A stretch of DNA of 60,928 nt, taken from NCBI RefSeq assembly GCF_002423035.1, contig NZ_DIUM01000047.1, forward strand, positions 1 to 60,928, read 5' to 3'. Shown one piece after another: positions 7,905 through 18,949 of the stretch. The notes under the pieces were generated by a model. The model searched no databases. It was given only the letters and a program-made list of their open reading frames with translations, and was not told the origin of the DNA. Positions within the stretch are counted from its first letter, which is position 1. The number at the start of each line of letters is the position of its first letter. This stretch comes from Thiocapsa sp. UBA6158 (GTDB lineage Bacteria; Pseudomonadota; Gammaproteobacteria; Chromatiales; Chromatiaceae). Position numbers and translations under genes: made by a program.

Positions 7905-8774
7905 TCAGAAATCGTGCAGGACCGCGCTGCACGCTTGCGGCATGCGTGGCTCGGGCTTTGCTGCACTGCCGCCGCCCTTCGAGGGTTTGAGGGCCTCGTC
8001 GCTCAGCCACCAGGCGAGGTCCGCGCCGCAGCCGTCGTCGCCGGTCAGCGCGGCTTGCGATTCGCAATCCGGGTTTCCGGCCGGACAGCGCAGCCGCACA
8101 TGAAAGTGTGCATCGTGACCCCACCAAGGGCGGATCTTGCGGAGCCAATCCCGATCCGCGCTGCCGCTGTTTCGGCAAAGGGCCTGTTTGATCGCCGCGT
8201 TGACGAAGATCCGATCCACATTCGGATGGCGTGCGGCCGTCTCGATCAGGTTGCTCTGGGCCGGCCCCCAGGCTGCACTCACCGTGCGTCCGCCGGCTTG
8301 GACCATACTCTGTGGATCGGAGTGATCGTCCATCAGGCGCCGGGCCGCGGCGGGCGAGTCCGCCAGCGTGAACCAGATGTCGACATCCAATCCGTTCTGA
8401 TGGCTGCGATGAGACGACGGCATGCGCCCGCCGCGCGGCTGGCTGAGATCGCCGATCATGACGAGACGCTCGCCGCGCGACTGCTGCGCGCGGCCCATGT
8501 CTTCGACGAAGCGCAGCAGATCCGGGTGACCATAGTAGCGGTTGCGATAGCGACGGATACTCACGTAACCGGGTCCGGTCTCCGGCAGGGCGTCGGCACC
8601 GCCGATACAGCCGTTGGACACGCCGCCGATCACCTCGGGAGGCCCGCTGCTCGGCGCGGCGACCGCGGCCCAAGGCGTGGCCTGGACGTTCTGTGTTGCG
8701 AAAAAGAGCAGGGCGCCGACGATGCAGAAGGCGAGGGCGGGTCCGACCGCGTGGACCTGAGTGATCCGGGCCAT
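7905..8774 (-). CDS. mepA: Penicillin-insensitive murein endopeptidase MepA
   Basis: MepA is a periplasmic LAS-family zinc endopeptidase (M74) that cleaves D-Ala-mDAP crosslinks in peptidoglycan. The 289-residue protein starts with a hydrophobic signal segment (about residues 9-32, ending near VQA). It has the zinc motif SSHRSHQNGLDVDIWF (about 119-134) and the second catalytic motif WWGHDAHFHVRLRCP (about 217-231). Cysteines near C56, C199, C231 and C238 fit the disulfides of the family. The C-terminal 30 residues are low-complexity (Gly/Ser/Lys/Pro). Length and motif order match E. coli MepA (274 residues). Confidence 0.92.
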   Translation of the reverse strand: MARITQVHAVGPALAFCIVGALLFFATQNVQATPWAAVAAPSSGPPEVIGGVSNGCIGGADALPETGPGYVSIRRYRNRYYGHPDLLRFVEDMGRAQQSRGERLVMIGDLSQPRGGRMPSSHRSHQNGLDVDIWFTLADSPAAARRLMDDHSDPQSMVQAGGRTVSAAWGPAQSNLIETAARHPNVDRIFVNAAIKQALCRNSGSADRDWLRKIRPWWGHDAHFHVRLRCPAGNPDCESQAALTGDDGCGADLAWWLSDEALKPSKGGGSAAKPEPRMPQACSAVLHDF

Positions 8775-8834
8775 GGATTCTCCTGAATGACTTCCAGCAA
8801 ACGAGACTGCCGCGCATGATACGCGGATCGCTCC

Positions 8835-8919
8835 TAAACCGCGCTCAGCGCCGTATACGATGTCTTTGGACCGGATCGGCCCCGGCAGACTTGACGACCG
8901 TTGGAGTCGGCGCGGTTTA
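8835..8919 (+). repeat. Solo A-module of the TTAAACCGCG-terminus repeat family
   Basis: An 85-bp element lies between mepA and ppnP. It begins TAAACCGCGCTCAGCG and ends GTCGGCGCGGTTTA, so its ends are inverted repeats. The interior (GGATCGGCCCCGGCAGACTT, then GACGACCG) is shared with the A modules at 9457, 21544, 26593, 30525, 54039 and 58187. It lacks the AT spacer and B module of the composite copies. It sits in the divergent promoter region of mepA and ppnP. Confidence 0.9.
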
Positions 8920-9001
8920 GGACCGAGAGCCGCTGCGCGACGACCTCGTTCGACCTGCGGCGCGCGCCGTCACCGATTCTCAGAGAACGAGGTTCAGTCG
9001 C

Positions 9002-9316
9002 ATGTCCGAATTCACCAACGTCAGCGTCGTCAAGAAGGCCAACTGCTACTTCGGCGGCGGCGTGACCAGCCGCACCATCCGCTTTCCCGACAGCAGCAAG
9101 AAGACGCTCGGCATCATGCAGCCGGGCGACTACGAGTTCACGACCCACAACAAGGAGATCATGGAAATCCTCGCCGGGGATCTCGATGTCCTGCTGCCCG
9201 ATGCTGCGGATTGGGTGCAGGTTCAGGGCGGGGAGTCGTTCGAGGTTCCGGCTCGGGCGACATTCAGCCTTCGCGTGCGGACGCTGACCGACTATTGCTG
9301 TTCCTTCGTCAGCTGA
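9002..9316 (+). CDS. ppnP: Pyrimidine/purine nucleoside phosphorylase PpnP
   Basis: The 104-residue protein belongs to the PpnP (YaiE, formerly DUF1255) cupin-like family, which phosphorolyses a range of nucleosides to base and ribose 1-phosphate in the cytoplasm. Matches to E. coli YaiE include YFGGGVTSRTIRF near the N-terminus, LGIMQPGDYEFTT, ILAGDLDVLLPDAADW (about residues 57-72) and the closing SFEVPARATFSLRV. ATG 9002 is preceded by GAACGAGG. The coding region ends 33 bp before a composite repeat, which occupies the whole interval to the convergent transporter gene. Confidence 0.93.
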   Translation: MSEFTNVSVVKKANCYFGGGVTSRTIRFPDSSKKTLGIMQPGDYEFTTHNKEIMEILAGDLDVLLPDAADWVQVQGGESFEVPARATFSLRVRTLTDYCCSFVS

Positions 9317-9349
9317 TCGGGCCGTGCCTGGCGGATCAGGGGTTTTCGG

Positions 9350-9543
9350 TCAAACCGCGTCCAGAGCGAGATGATCACTTTCGAGTGAGTTCGGCGTTTG
9401 GTGCATCCACGGCCCTTACCGTGGATGCGGTTTAAAATCATATATTTTTTAATCTCTTAAACCGCGCAGTCTCCAGCGGTCGTCAAATCCGCCGGGGCCG
9501 AACCCATCCAAAAACATCGCATGCCGCGTGGGGCGCGGTTTAA
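9350..9543 (-). repeat. Composite repeat (A module, AT spacer, B module), minus orientation
   Basis: About 194 bp. Read on the plus strand it is a B module (9350-9435, starting TCAAACCGCGTCC), an AT-rich spacer (9436-9456, TATATTTTTTAATCTC core) and an A module (9457-9543, ending GGGGCGCGGTTTAA). The same order and the same spacer core are found at 26487, 30525 and 54039, so this is one unit rather than two chance neighbours. The right terminus contains the TTA that is the stop codon of the convergent SLC13 gene (9540-9542). Confidence 0.92.
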
Positions 9544-11333
9544 AAGGACCAGACGAGCGGAACGATCAGGACCGTCACCAATCCCACGATCAAGGTCAAG
9601 GGAACACCGATCCGCACGAAGTCCCCGAAGCGGTAGCCGCCGACATTAAACACCATCAGGTTGGTCTGATACCCGATGGGGGTGGCGAAGCTGGCGGATG
9701 CAGCGACCATCAGGGTCAAGATAAAGGGCTCGGGCGACACCCCCATGGCTTGAGCCGCCTGTACGGCGATCGGGAACACCAGCACAGCCGCGACGTTGTT
9801 GGTCGCAAGCGAGGTGAGGAGTGCGGTCGCCGTAAAGACCAGGGCGAGCGTCACCCCGGGGTCCCCGTCCGCCAGCCCGATCAAACCGCCGGCCACCAGC
9901 GAGGCCGCGCCCGTCTTCTCCAAGGCAGCACCGATGCCGAAGGAGGTCGCAATCACCACCAGCACCTGCCAGTCCGGCGAGCGCCGCGCGGTGCGGCTGT
10001 CGGTGCATCGGGTGAGGATCATGAGCCCCGCGGCCAGCAGGGCGGCCTCCAACATGCTGAGCCATCCCGCGGTGACGACGGCGACCATCCCGATCACGAT
10101 GGCGATGGCGACCGGCGCGTGCCTGTGCTTGAGTGGATGCGAGTCCCCGATCTGACTCACCAGCAGGAAGTCGCGCGAGTTCTTCTGCTGCTCCACGAAG
10201 TCCGGCCGTGTCTCCAGCAGGAGGGTGTCGCCCGGCGCCAGCACGATATCGCCGATCTTGCGGTCGACCCGCTCGCCGTTGCGCGCCAGCGCGATGATCA
10301 CGGCATCGTAGCGATTGCGGAACCGCCCGGCGCGCACGCTCTTGCCGACCAAGGGCGATTTGTCCGACAGCACCGCCTCGACGAAACAGCGCCCGGGGCG
10401 CGGCACGTCGAGCTTGAAGACCTGGTTGGTCGCCGGGATCAGGCCGCGGGTGCGCTGCAGGTCCATCACCGAATCCAGGATCCCGGCAAAGACCAGCCGG
10501 TCGTTCGCCTGCAGCACCTCCTGCGAGGACACTGCCGCTATCACCTGCTCGCCGCGCTCGATCTCGATCAGAAAGAGCCCGGGGAGCTGGCGCAGACCGG
10601 CATCCTCGATGCTCTTGCCGATCAGCGGGCTGCCCGGCTCGACCAGCATCTCGGACGTATACTGTCGAACATCCTCGTAGCTGGCAGCCGCGGAGGTCCG
10701 TTTCGGAAGCAGCCAGTGTCCCGCCGTGAGCATGAAGACCAATGTCGCGATCGTGATGGGCAGGCCGATCCAGATCGGCTCGAAGAGGCCGAGCCCCTCG
10801 CCGCCGAGGCGCTCCGTATAGAGCCCGTTGACCACCAGGTTGGTGCTGGTCCCGATCAGGGTACAGGTGCCGCCGACGATGCTGGCGAAGGAGAGCGGGA
10901 TGAGCAGGCGCGAGAGCTCCAGGCCCTGTCGCTTGGCCCAATCTTGCACGGCCGGGATAAAGATGGCCACGACCGGCGTGTTGTTCAGGAATGCGCTCAG
11001 ACCGGCGGCGGGCAACATCAGGCGCAGACGCGCATCCGTCGGACCGCGCGGATGTCCGAGCAGGCCCGGGCCGATCCAACCGACGGCACCGGTCTGGGTG
11101 AGGCCCGTGACGACCACGTAAAGCACGCCGACGGTCAGCATGCCCGGATTGGAGAAACCGCTCAGGGCCTCCGTCGGGGTCAGGATGCCGAACAGGAGCA
11201 GCAGGGTGAGTGCACCGGCAGTGACGACATCCGGTGCCGCTCGGCTGAAGGCGAAGAGCCCGAAGCAGAGCACCACGATGCCGAGGCTGAACCAGCCCTG
11301 CCAGCCGAGTTGAAGGAAGGCGCTCGTCTCCAC
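9540..11333 (-). CDS. SLC13/DASS-type transporter with two RCK_C (TrkA-C) domains
   Basis: The 597-residue inner-membrane protein has an N-terminal block of helices, a cytoplasmic insert and a second helix block, as in the ion-transporter superfamily. The paired hairpin motifs are FLNNTPVVAIFIP with GTCTLIGTSTNLVVNG in the first half, and ATNNVAAVLVFP with FATPIGYQTNLMV in the second. The insert carries two RCK_C-like repeats, around GSPLIGKSIEDAGLRQLPG and KSPLVGKSVRAGRFRN. Substrate is not determinable; sulfate, dicarboxylate or other anions are typical. GTG 11333 is preferred because it lies one base after the stop of the upstream 61-codon gene. Its TAA stop is formed by the end of the composite repeat. 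Confidence 0.85.
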   Translation of the reverse strand: METSAFLQLGWQGWFSLGIVVLCFGLFAFSRAAPDVVTAGALTLLLLFGILTPTEALSGFSNPGMLTVGVLYVVVTGLTQTGAVGWIGPGLLGHPRGPTDARLRLMLPAAGLSAFLNNTPVVAIFIPAVQDWAKRQGLELSRLLIPLSFASIVGGTCTLIGTSTNLVVNGLYTERLGGEGLGLFEPIWIGLPITIATLVFMLTAGHWLLPKRTSAAASYEDVRQYTSEMLVEPGSPLIGKSIEDAGLRQLPGLFLIEIERGEQVIAAVSSQEVLQANDRLVFAGILDSVMDLQRTRGLIPATNQVFKLDVPRPGRCFVEAVLSDKSPLVGKSVRAGRFRNRYDAVIIALARNGERVDRKIGDIVLAPGDTLLLETRPDFVEQQKNSRDFLLVSQIGDSHPLKHRHAPVAIAIVIGMVAVVTAGWLSMLEAALLAAGLMILTRCTDSRTARRSPDWQVLVVIATSFGIGAALEKTGAASLVAGGLIGLADGDPGVTLALVFTATALLTSLATNNVAAVLVFPIAVQAAQAMGVSPEPFILTLMVAASASFATPIGYQTNLMVFNVGGYRFGDFVRIGVPLTLIVGLVTVLIVPLVWSF

Positions 11334-11334
11334 G

Positions 11335-11520
11335 TTAAATCGAGGCACCGAGCCGTCGGGCAATGGAGCGGATCTGCTCCCGCCTCGGGTAGTCAGCACC
11401 CTCGTCCGATTCCAGATAGAGAAGCCCTCTGGAATGAGGAAAACAGGCCGCGATCACCTTGCGCGTGCCGTCCGGGCAGCGCAGGGCCAACGGCGCAGTG
11501 ACGCTGAAGATGTCGGCCAT
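11335..11520 (-). CDS. Small conserved-looking protein of unknown function (61 aa)
   Basis: A 61-residue protein (MADIFSVTAPLALRCPDGTR at its start) lies directly upstream of the SLC13-type transporter; its stop ends one base before the transporter GTG. It has two cysteines (residues 15 and 26), no membrane segment and no motif I recognise. The spacing implies translational coupling and a shared transcript. It could be a small accessory or regulatory protein of the transporter, but that is inference only. Nucleotide composition matches neighbouring coding DNA. Confidence 0.6.
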   Translation of the reverse strand: MADIFSVTAPLALRCPDGTRKVIAACFPHSRGLLYLESDEGADYPRREQIRSIARRLGASI

Positions 11521-11563
11521 CGTTTGACTCGTGGAATCCGGTCGGACGGGCCGGAAATCCCGT

Positions 11564-12154
11564 TTAGTGATCGCGACCGCGTTGCAGCGCCTCGTAGCGG
11601 GCCTTGAAGGCCTCTTGGCGCAGCCGCGAGGCGTCCTCTTCGGTCGGTGCGAGCGGCGAGTCCTGCCAGGCCCCGGTCGCGTGATCGAAGACCGAGAACC
11701 GCCAGCCGCGTCCGACCTTGAAGACCTTGGTCACGTCCTTGCCGGCTTGCTCCATCGCCTCGAGCTTGCCGAGTTTATCGAGAGCGCCGGGATTCGTTGC
11801 AGAGCGCGGCGTCTCTTCGGCCGGTCGATGCTCGGTCAGGTTGAATCGGTTGTTTTGGATCTCGCCCTGCACGTCGAGCTCGACGGACTCGACCCCCGGC
11901 AGACGCGCCAGGATATAGCCGGCCATCATCACCCCGAGCTTTTGGTTCTCGGACTCGAGCGCGGTGAGCAGCTTGTCGGCGACGATCTGGCAACGCTGCA
12001 GCCGATCCGGCCTTTCGACCCACTCCCGGCTCATCTGCCAGCCGGCGTCCATATCCCGGTCCAGCCTCTCGAAAAAAGGTTGCGCTTGGCCGATTAGGGC
12101 ATCCGGGACGTTGAGCTCGTAGATCCGATCGTCGATGATGGCTTTCAGAAGCAT
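11564..12154 (-). CDS. Conserved hypothetical protein (196 aa)
   Basis: A soluble 196-residue protein with ATG start at 12154. It opens MLLKAIIDDRIYELNVPDAL, has a helical middle (ALESENQKLGVMMAGYIL) and ends in a charged helix (EEDASRLRQEAFKARYEALQ). A short segment, KVFKVGRGWRFSVFDHATG, looks like a beta hairpin. I recognise no enzyme motif. The long helices and absence of cysteines suggest a structural or binding role. It is the first gene after the SLC13 unit on the same strand and is divergent from the PiuC-type gene. Confidence 0.7.
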   Translation of the reverse strand: MLLKAIIDDRIYELNVPDALIGQAQPFFERLDRDMDAGWQMSREWVERPDRLQRCQIVADKLLTALESENQKLGVMMAGYILARLPGVESVELDVQGEIQNNRFNLTEHRPAEETPRSATNPGALDKLGKLEAMEQAGKDVTKVFKVGRGWRFSVFDHATGAWQDSPLAPTEEDASRLRQEAFKARYEALQRGRDH

Positions 12155-12183
12155 CGGTTGCCTCGCACGTCGTTGGTGATGGT

Positions 12184-12204
12184 CTCGGATAGTACTATAC
12201 CGAG
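12184..12204. promoter_or_regulatory. Imperfect dyad in the divergent promoter region
   Basis: CTCGG and CCGAG arms flank an A/T-rich centre with the perfect palindrome TAGTACTA (CTCGGATAGTACTATACCGAG). It is the only A/T-rich palindrome in the 160-bp space between the minus-strand 196-residue protein and the plus-strand hydroxylase. The position and symmetry fit an operator or an overlapping promoter; the regulator is unknown. Confidence 0.4.
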
Positions 12205-12314
12205 CGGGCTCGACCGCGCTGAGGTCCGATGCCGAGACGCGGTTTCAGTTCATCGATCCTTTTTTTGCGGCCGCGGCGACTGCAACGCGCGTCGTGTCGC
12301 CCTCGGAGCACAGT

Positions 12315-12989
12315 ATGTTGTTGACCATCCCGGCGCTTCTCAACAGCGCACAGATCGCCAAGATTCACGAGACCCTCGCGGATGCAGCCTTCGTCGACGG
12401 CAAACTGACCGCCGGATTTGCCGCGGGTCGGGTCAAGCACAACGAAGAGCTTCGCCCGGAACCCGATCGCATGCAGCGTCTGATCCGCATCATCATGGCG
12501 AGTCTCGGCCATCACGAGACCTTTCGGTTCGGTGTCCTGCCGTATCGGGTGGCAGACCCCATCGTTGCCCGTTACACCCCGGGCATGGCCTACGGGGAGC
12601 ATGTCGACGATCCGATCATGGGGACGACCGGTCCGCGTTTCCGCTCGGATGTCTCCATGACGATCTTTCTCGACGATCCGGCGTCCTACGATGGCGGCGA
12701 GCTGTCCATCCGCACCCCCTTCGGGGAGCAGACGATCAAGCTGGCCGCGGGCGACGCCGTCGTCTATCCCTCCTCGAGTCTGCACCGCGTGATGGAGGTT
12801 ACGCGCGGGGAGCGTCTGGTCGCCCTGACCTGGATCCAGAGCTACGTGCGCGATCCCGCACGCCGAGAGCTGCTCTACGAGTTGAATCTCGCCCGCGAGC
12901 GATTGCTCAAGACGGCACCCGAAGAGGACATCACCGCCTACGTCGATCGCTCCTACGCCAACCTCGTGCGCATGTGGAGCGATCTCTAG
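12315..12989 (+). CDS. PKHD-type 2OG-Fe(II) hydroxylase, PiuC/YbiX family
   Basis: The 224-residue protein aligns with the PiuC/YbiX family of Fe(II)/2-oxoglutarate hydroxylases, often associated with TonB-dependent siderophore receptors and iron supply. Landmarks are the opening MLLTIPALL, the FVDGKLTAG segment (residues 26-34), the iron ligands His96 and Asp98 in YGEHVDD, the third ligand His157 in SSLHRV and Arg167 for 2OG binding. ATG 12315 gives the family N-terminus; an in-frame GTG at 12294 would add seven unrelated residues. No TonB receptor is adjacent, so the substrate is open. Confidence 0.9.
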   Translation: MLLTIPALLNSAQIAKIHETLADAAFVDGKLTAGFAAGRVKHNEELRPEPDRMQRLIRIIMASLGHHETFRFGVLPYRVADPIVARYTPGMAYGEHVDDPIMGTTGPRFRSDVSMTIFLDDPASYDGGELSIRTPFGEQTIKLAAGDAVVYPSSSLHRVMEVTRGERLVALTWIQSYVRDPARRELLYELNLARERLLKTAPEEDITAYVDRSYANLVRMWSDL

Positions 12990-13072
12990 CCCGGATCCGG
13001 CCCCGACGGACCGCGCCGGGCGCGATTTGAACGGGCCGAGAAGGCTGTCTTCAAGAGCAAAGGGGATCAAGC

Positions 13073-14146
13073 ATGCAACAGTGCGGCGACGGGGATCGCA
13101 TCTTTTTGGACCGAGCAATCGAGGCGTTCATCCGCATCGCGATCCTCGCGATCCTGTTCGCCTGGTGTTTCGATATCGTGCGACCCTTCATCGTGCCCTT
13201 TGCCTGGGCGATCATTATCGCCATCGGACTCTATCCGGGGTACGAGCGACTGACGCAGCTTCTGCACGGGCGTCGCATCCTCGCAGCCGTCATCATGTCC
13301 TGGCTCTGCTTTGCGTTTCTGCTGATCCCCGCGCTGCTGCTCAGTGCCTCGCTCGTAGGGGAGGTGCACACCGTCATCGCTGCCTTCAGGCACGAATCGC
13401 TGAAGATTCCGCCCTTGCCCGATGCCCTCGTACATCTGCCGATGATCGGTGACGACATCGCGCGTGTCTGGTCCGAGGGCACATCGAATTTCCGGGCGGT
13501 GCTCATGGAGGTCGAACCCGAGCTCAAGGCTGCCCTGCATTGGACGATCGGTGTGGCCGGCGGGGCAGGTGTCGGCCTGCTGCATATCCTGGTCGCCATC
13601 CTGATCGCAGGCTTTCTGCTTGCGCAGGCCAAGGCAGGCCAACGCGCGAGCGTGGCCTTTGCGCGGCGGCTGGCGGGGGCACGGGGCGTGGAGTTCGCCA
13701 AGCTTTCCGAGGCAACCATTCGCAGCGTGACCCGGGGCATTCTCGGTGTCGCTTTGATCCAGTCGCTCCTCGCCGGTCTCGGTTGGCTGGCGATCGGCGT
13801 CCCCGCGGCCGGGCTCTGGGCGCTGCTGGCGCTGGTGATGTGCGTGGTGCAGATCGGCATCCTCCCGATCACGGTGGGTATCCTGGTCTATGTCTTCTTC
13901 CAGGTCGGAACCTTGACCTTTCTCGCGTTTCTGGTCTGGAGCCTCTTCGTATACAGTTTGGAGCACATCCTCAAGCCTTTTCTTCTCGGACGCGGTGTGG
14001 ATGTCCCGATGGCCGTGATCTTCGTCGGTGCAATCGGCGGGTTCCTCAGTGCCGGAATCATCGGACTCTTCGTCGGCTCGGTCGTCTTGGTGCTTGGCTA
14101 CAAGCTCTTGTTCGCCTGGCTGCACGGCGGCTCCGAGTCTGCGTAG
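13073..14146 (+). CDS. AI-2E family transporter (PerM/YdiK-like permease)
   Basis: A 357-residue inner-membrane protein of the AI-2E exporter family (COG0628). It has two helices at the N-terminus, a soluble segment (about residues 85-160) and a block of about five to six helices. The conserved C-terminal region reads FLVWSLFVYSLEHILKPFLLGRG and then PMAVIFVGAIGGFLSAGIIGLFVG. Members transport AI-2, sodium or other solutes, so the name indicates family rather than function. ATG 13073 follows AAGGGGATCAAGC. The downstream GH13 gene is on the same strand 120 bp later; no functional link is evident. Confidence 0.88.
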   Translation: MQQCGDGDRIFLDRAIEAFIRIAILAILFAWCFDIVRPFIVPFAWAIIIAIGLYPGYERLTQLLHGRRILAAVIMSWLCFAFLLIPALLLSASLVGEVHTVIAAFRHESLKIPPLPDALVHLPMIGDDIARVWSEGTSNFRAVLMEVEPELKAALHWTIGVAGGAGVGLLHILVAILIAGFLLAQAKAGQRASVAFARRLAGARGVEFAKLSEATIRSVTRGILGVALIQSLLAGLGWLAIGVPAAGLWALLALVMCVVQIGILPITVGILVYVFFQVGTLTFLAFLVWSLFVYSLEHILKPFLLGRGVDVPMAVIFVGAIGGFLSAGIIGLFVGSVVLVLGYKLLFAWLHGGSESA

Positions 14147-14266
14147 AACGCCGCCGCAGTGCCGTCGACGCAAGATCCCGCACGGCAGGGCTGAGCCGCG
14201 CGCTTCGCCCGCGGTACCGCGGCCCACGCGGGCCGAATCTTTTCACAGAGACACGGAGTCTTCTCG

Positions 14267-16435
<2,169 letters not shown>

Positions 16436-16701
16436 CCTCGGTGTGCGTCGGGCCCGAGGCTGCGCCGATCCAGGCGAAGCGACTGGCCGTCCGGGCGCCG
16501 AGCGCCGCGAGCCGATCGTCGGAGATGTGCGAGACCACCTTCCAAGCATGGTCTCGAGAGGTCACCCGAGCCGCACTCGGCCCGGCTGCCGCAGCCGTCC
16601 CGCTACTGGAGGCGGTCGCGGACTTCGTTGAGATCGAGCGGCGAGACGAAGACCTCTCCGGGGTCGAGGGCCATGGTGTCGGTGAAGAAAGAGCGCTCCG
16701 A

Positions 16702-18840
16702 TCAGGGCACCAGCGCGGGAGGCTCGGCGACCGGCGCAAGCGCGCGTTTCGGGCCGAGCCAGGTCACCAGCTCGGAGTCGCCCGACGGCCATTGGCCCTT
16801 CGCCCGATTGTCGGGCGCACTGCCGCTGAAGGTCAGATAGCTGTATTTCCCGTAGTGCGGCAGCTTGCGCGCAAGGCCGGGAAGTGCGGCCGGGTCGCTC
16901 GCGGCGAGCCAGCCGAGCGGCTGTCGGTTATGCCACGCGCTGAGCACGGGGCTGACCTGCGCGCCGTCGAGCCTGTCCTCGTCGCCGAGTCGGAGACGGC
17001 GTTGCTCGGGCTCCAACACCACACCTTGCGCCAGCTGTGCGAATCGATCGAGCCAGCGGTTCTCCCAGCCCATCAGCCAGACCGCCCGGTCCTCGGGCAG
17101 CGCCTTCAGTGTGTCGTCCCACCGGATCTCCCAGCCCGGGTGACCCGTCTTCCATGCCTCGGCGAGGCGACTGTAGCCGTTTTTGAGTGCCTCGGGTGCG
17201 CCGGCGGGCAGGACCATGAGCCCGAGCTCGGATCCGAAGAGGTTGCTCAGTGCAACGGGTGTCTCGCCCGGTAGCAGCTCGCGGAAGACGTCGACCCAGG
17301 GGTCGACCGCGACCCGCACCGGCGCGGACGGCAGGTGGACCTTGAAGTCCACGCTCGCCCCGTCGAGCTCCACTGCGAGACTGACCGGGTCGCCCGTCTC
17401 TTGATGCACGAGCACGGGGACGCGCACGGGGAAGGGCTCGCCGTCTTGGGTCTGCTCGATTCGACCGGTCACGGCGAAGCCCGCACCGTCGGAGGTTGCC
17501 GTGACGTCTGCGAGTCGGAGTCGCGGGGCCCCGGTGCGCGTCGTCCAGGTCTCGAAAAAGGCTGCGAGATCGCGCCCGCTCGCGGCTTCGAACGAACGAC
17601 TCAGATCTTCGAAGCCGGCGACACGGAAACGGTTGTCGGTCCAGACACGCGCAAGCCCGGCCTTGAACGCCTCGTCGCCGAGCTGGCGGCGCAGCATGTG
17701 AAAGAGCATGGCGCTCTTGCCGTAGCCGATCGCCTGGGAGGCCGCGCCGTGACGGCCGCGGAACTCGACGAGCGGAAAATCGCTGCTGTCCCGGACATAA
17801 TCGGCATAGCCTTTGAGCATCTCGCGCCGATAGACCCAGCCCTCGCCGGCGCGCTCGCGCAGCAGGTGATCGGCCAGGTAGGTGGTGAGCCCCTCGGACC
17901 AATTGCCGGCTTGGTAGTCGACATAGACGCCGTTGCCCCACCAGTTATGAAGGATCTCGTGAGGGTAGGAGGTGTGGATGATGAAGGGCAGGCGGATGAC
18001 TTGCGGTCCGAGCAGCGTGAAGGAGGGCATGCCGTAGCCGGTCTCCCAGAAATTCTCGACCAGCGCGAACTTGGCGAACGGATAGTCGCCGATCAACCCG
18101 GAATAGAGGTTGATGTAGCTCTCCGTCGCGTCCAAATAGCGCTGTGCCAGGGCGGCGTCGGCCTCGCGCAGATAGACTTGGGCCTCGAATGCGGTGTCTC
18201 CGGCCCGAGCGCGGTCGACATAGCGCTCGAAGGGTGCCGCGATCAGATAGATATCGTCCTGCGGATGGGTCTCGCGCCAGGTGGAGCGTCCGCTTGCCGG
18301 ATCGCCCGGGCCCTCGCCCTGCGAGACCGCGGTCCAGCCGTCCGGAAGCGTGACTGCGAGCGTAAAGGTCTGAAGGCTGTCCGGGATGCGCGGATACCAG
18401 CCGCTGTTGCCGTCGAGGAAGACGCCCTCGGGCGCGATGGTGCCGCGCGACCACTCGCGGGCACGGCCCATGCCCTCGGCGATCTGCTCGCGCGCATGGC
18501 GGATCGATCCGCCGTAGGCCAGGGTGACGGGACCGGGTCCGGTGATGCGAAGCCGGTAGCCGGTCAGATGATCGAGTCGTTCGGCGGTGTCGAGCCGCGC
18601 ATTGTTCGACGTGACGTCCGGCTCCATCCCGGCGTGAAGGAGCAGCAGCCATTCCGGTCTGTCGTCCGGAAACGTCAGCGTATCCCGCACCTGCAGGGTG
18701 CCCGCATCGGGGTCGACACGGGCCTCGATTGCGTGCTCCACGAGCGCTGCAGCTGCCGCGACCTGTGTCGACCCGAGCAGGATCGACCCGAGAAGTAGGG
18801 AAGGGAAGAGCAGGAGGCTTGAAACGAAGGGGTTTCGCAT
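16702..18840 (-). CDS. Secreted M1-family peptidase-like protein
   Basis: The 712-residue protein has an N-terminal signal segment (MRNPFVSSLLLFPSLLLGSI) and a central gluzincin motif HEILHNWWGN followed 18 residues later by the third zinc ligand in NWSEGL, as in M1 aminopeptidases. The usual GAMEN exopeptidase motif is replaced by GYGMPSFTL, so aminopeptidase specificity is uncertain. The C-terminal 200 residues resemble a non-catalytic beta domain. ATG 18840 was chosen because it gives the signal peptide; a longer frame to 18921 adds only an Arg/Ser-rich stretch. It is divergent from the ChaN-PDZ gene, 109 bp apart. Confidence 0.87.
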   Translation of the reverse strand: MRNPFVSSLLLFPSLLLGSILLGSTQVAAAAALVEHAIEARVDPDAGTLQVRDTLTFPDDRPEWLLLLHAGMEPDVTSNNARLDTAERLDHLTGYRLRITGPGPVTLAYGGSIRHAREQIAEGMGRAREWSRGTIAPEGVFLDGNSGWYPRIPDSLQTFTLAVTLPDGWTAVSQGEGPGDPASGRSTWRETHPQDDIYLIAAPFERYVDRARAGDTAFEAQVYLREADAALAQRYLDATESYINLYSGLIGDYPFAKFALVENFWETGYGMPSFTLLGPQVIRLPFIIHTSYPHEILHNWWGNGVYVDYQAGNWSEGLTTYLADHLLRERAGEGWVYRREMLKGYADYVRDSSDFPLVEFRGRHGAASQAIGYGKSAMLFHMLRRQLGDEAFKAGLARVWTDNRFRVAGFEDLSRSFEAASGRDLAAFFETWTTRTGAPRLRLADVTATSDGAGFAVTGRIEQTQDGEPFPVRVPVLVHQETGDPVSLAVELDGASVDFKVHLPSAPVRVAVDPWVDVFRELLPGETPVALSNLFGSELGLMVLPAGAPEALKNGYSRLAEAWKTGHPGWEIRWDDTLKALPEDRAVWLMGWENRWLDRFAQLAQGVVLEPEQRRLRLGDEDRLDGAQVSPVLSAWHNRQPLGWLAASDPAALPGLARKLPHYGKYSYLTFSGSAPDNRAKGQWPSGDSELVTWLGPKRALAPVAEPPALVP

Positions 18841-18949
18841 CAGTCTAGGGTCCAGGCGGCTGAGGGATCGGGAGCGCGAGCGAGCTGTCCGCAATGCGCC
18901 GGTTACAACTATGCGGGCCAAATCGGCTCATGACCAGAGAGGATTTTTC

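Noticed and set aside
8835..8919. Repeat elements as ordinary intrinsic terminators
   Set aside because: The paired termini are 60 or more bases apart, stems are A/T-rich at the outer end and no T-run follows; several copies also lie upstream of genes.
9528..11501. A 657-codon open frame on the plus strand antisense to the SLC13 transporter, and similar long antisense frames (for example 37112-39061 minus, 26831-28291 plus, 17335-18798 plus)
   Set aside because: They mirror strongly conserved genes on the other strand, are His/Asp/Arg/Gln-rich and resemble no family. High GC codon use opens such frames by chance.
12220..12250. Possible extra short copies of the main repeat near 12225, 13008, 22520 and 23412
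   Set aside because: Only one terminus or a very short palindrome is recognisable at each, so they are not counted as elements; they may be remnants.
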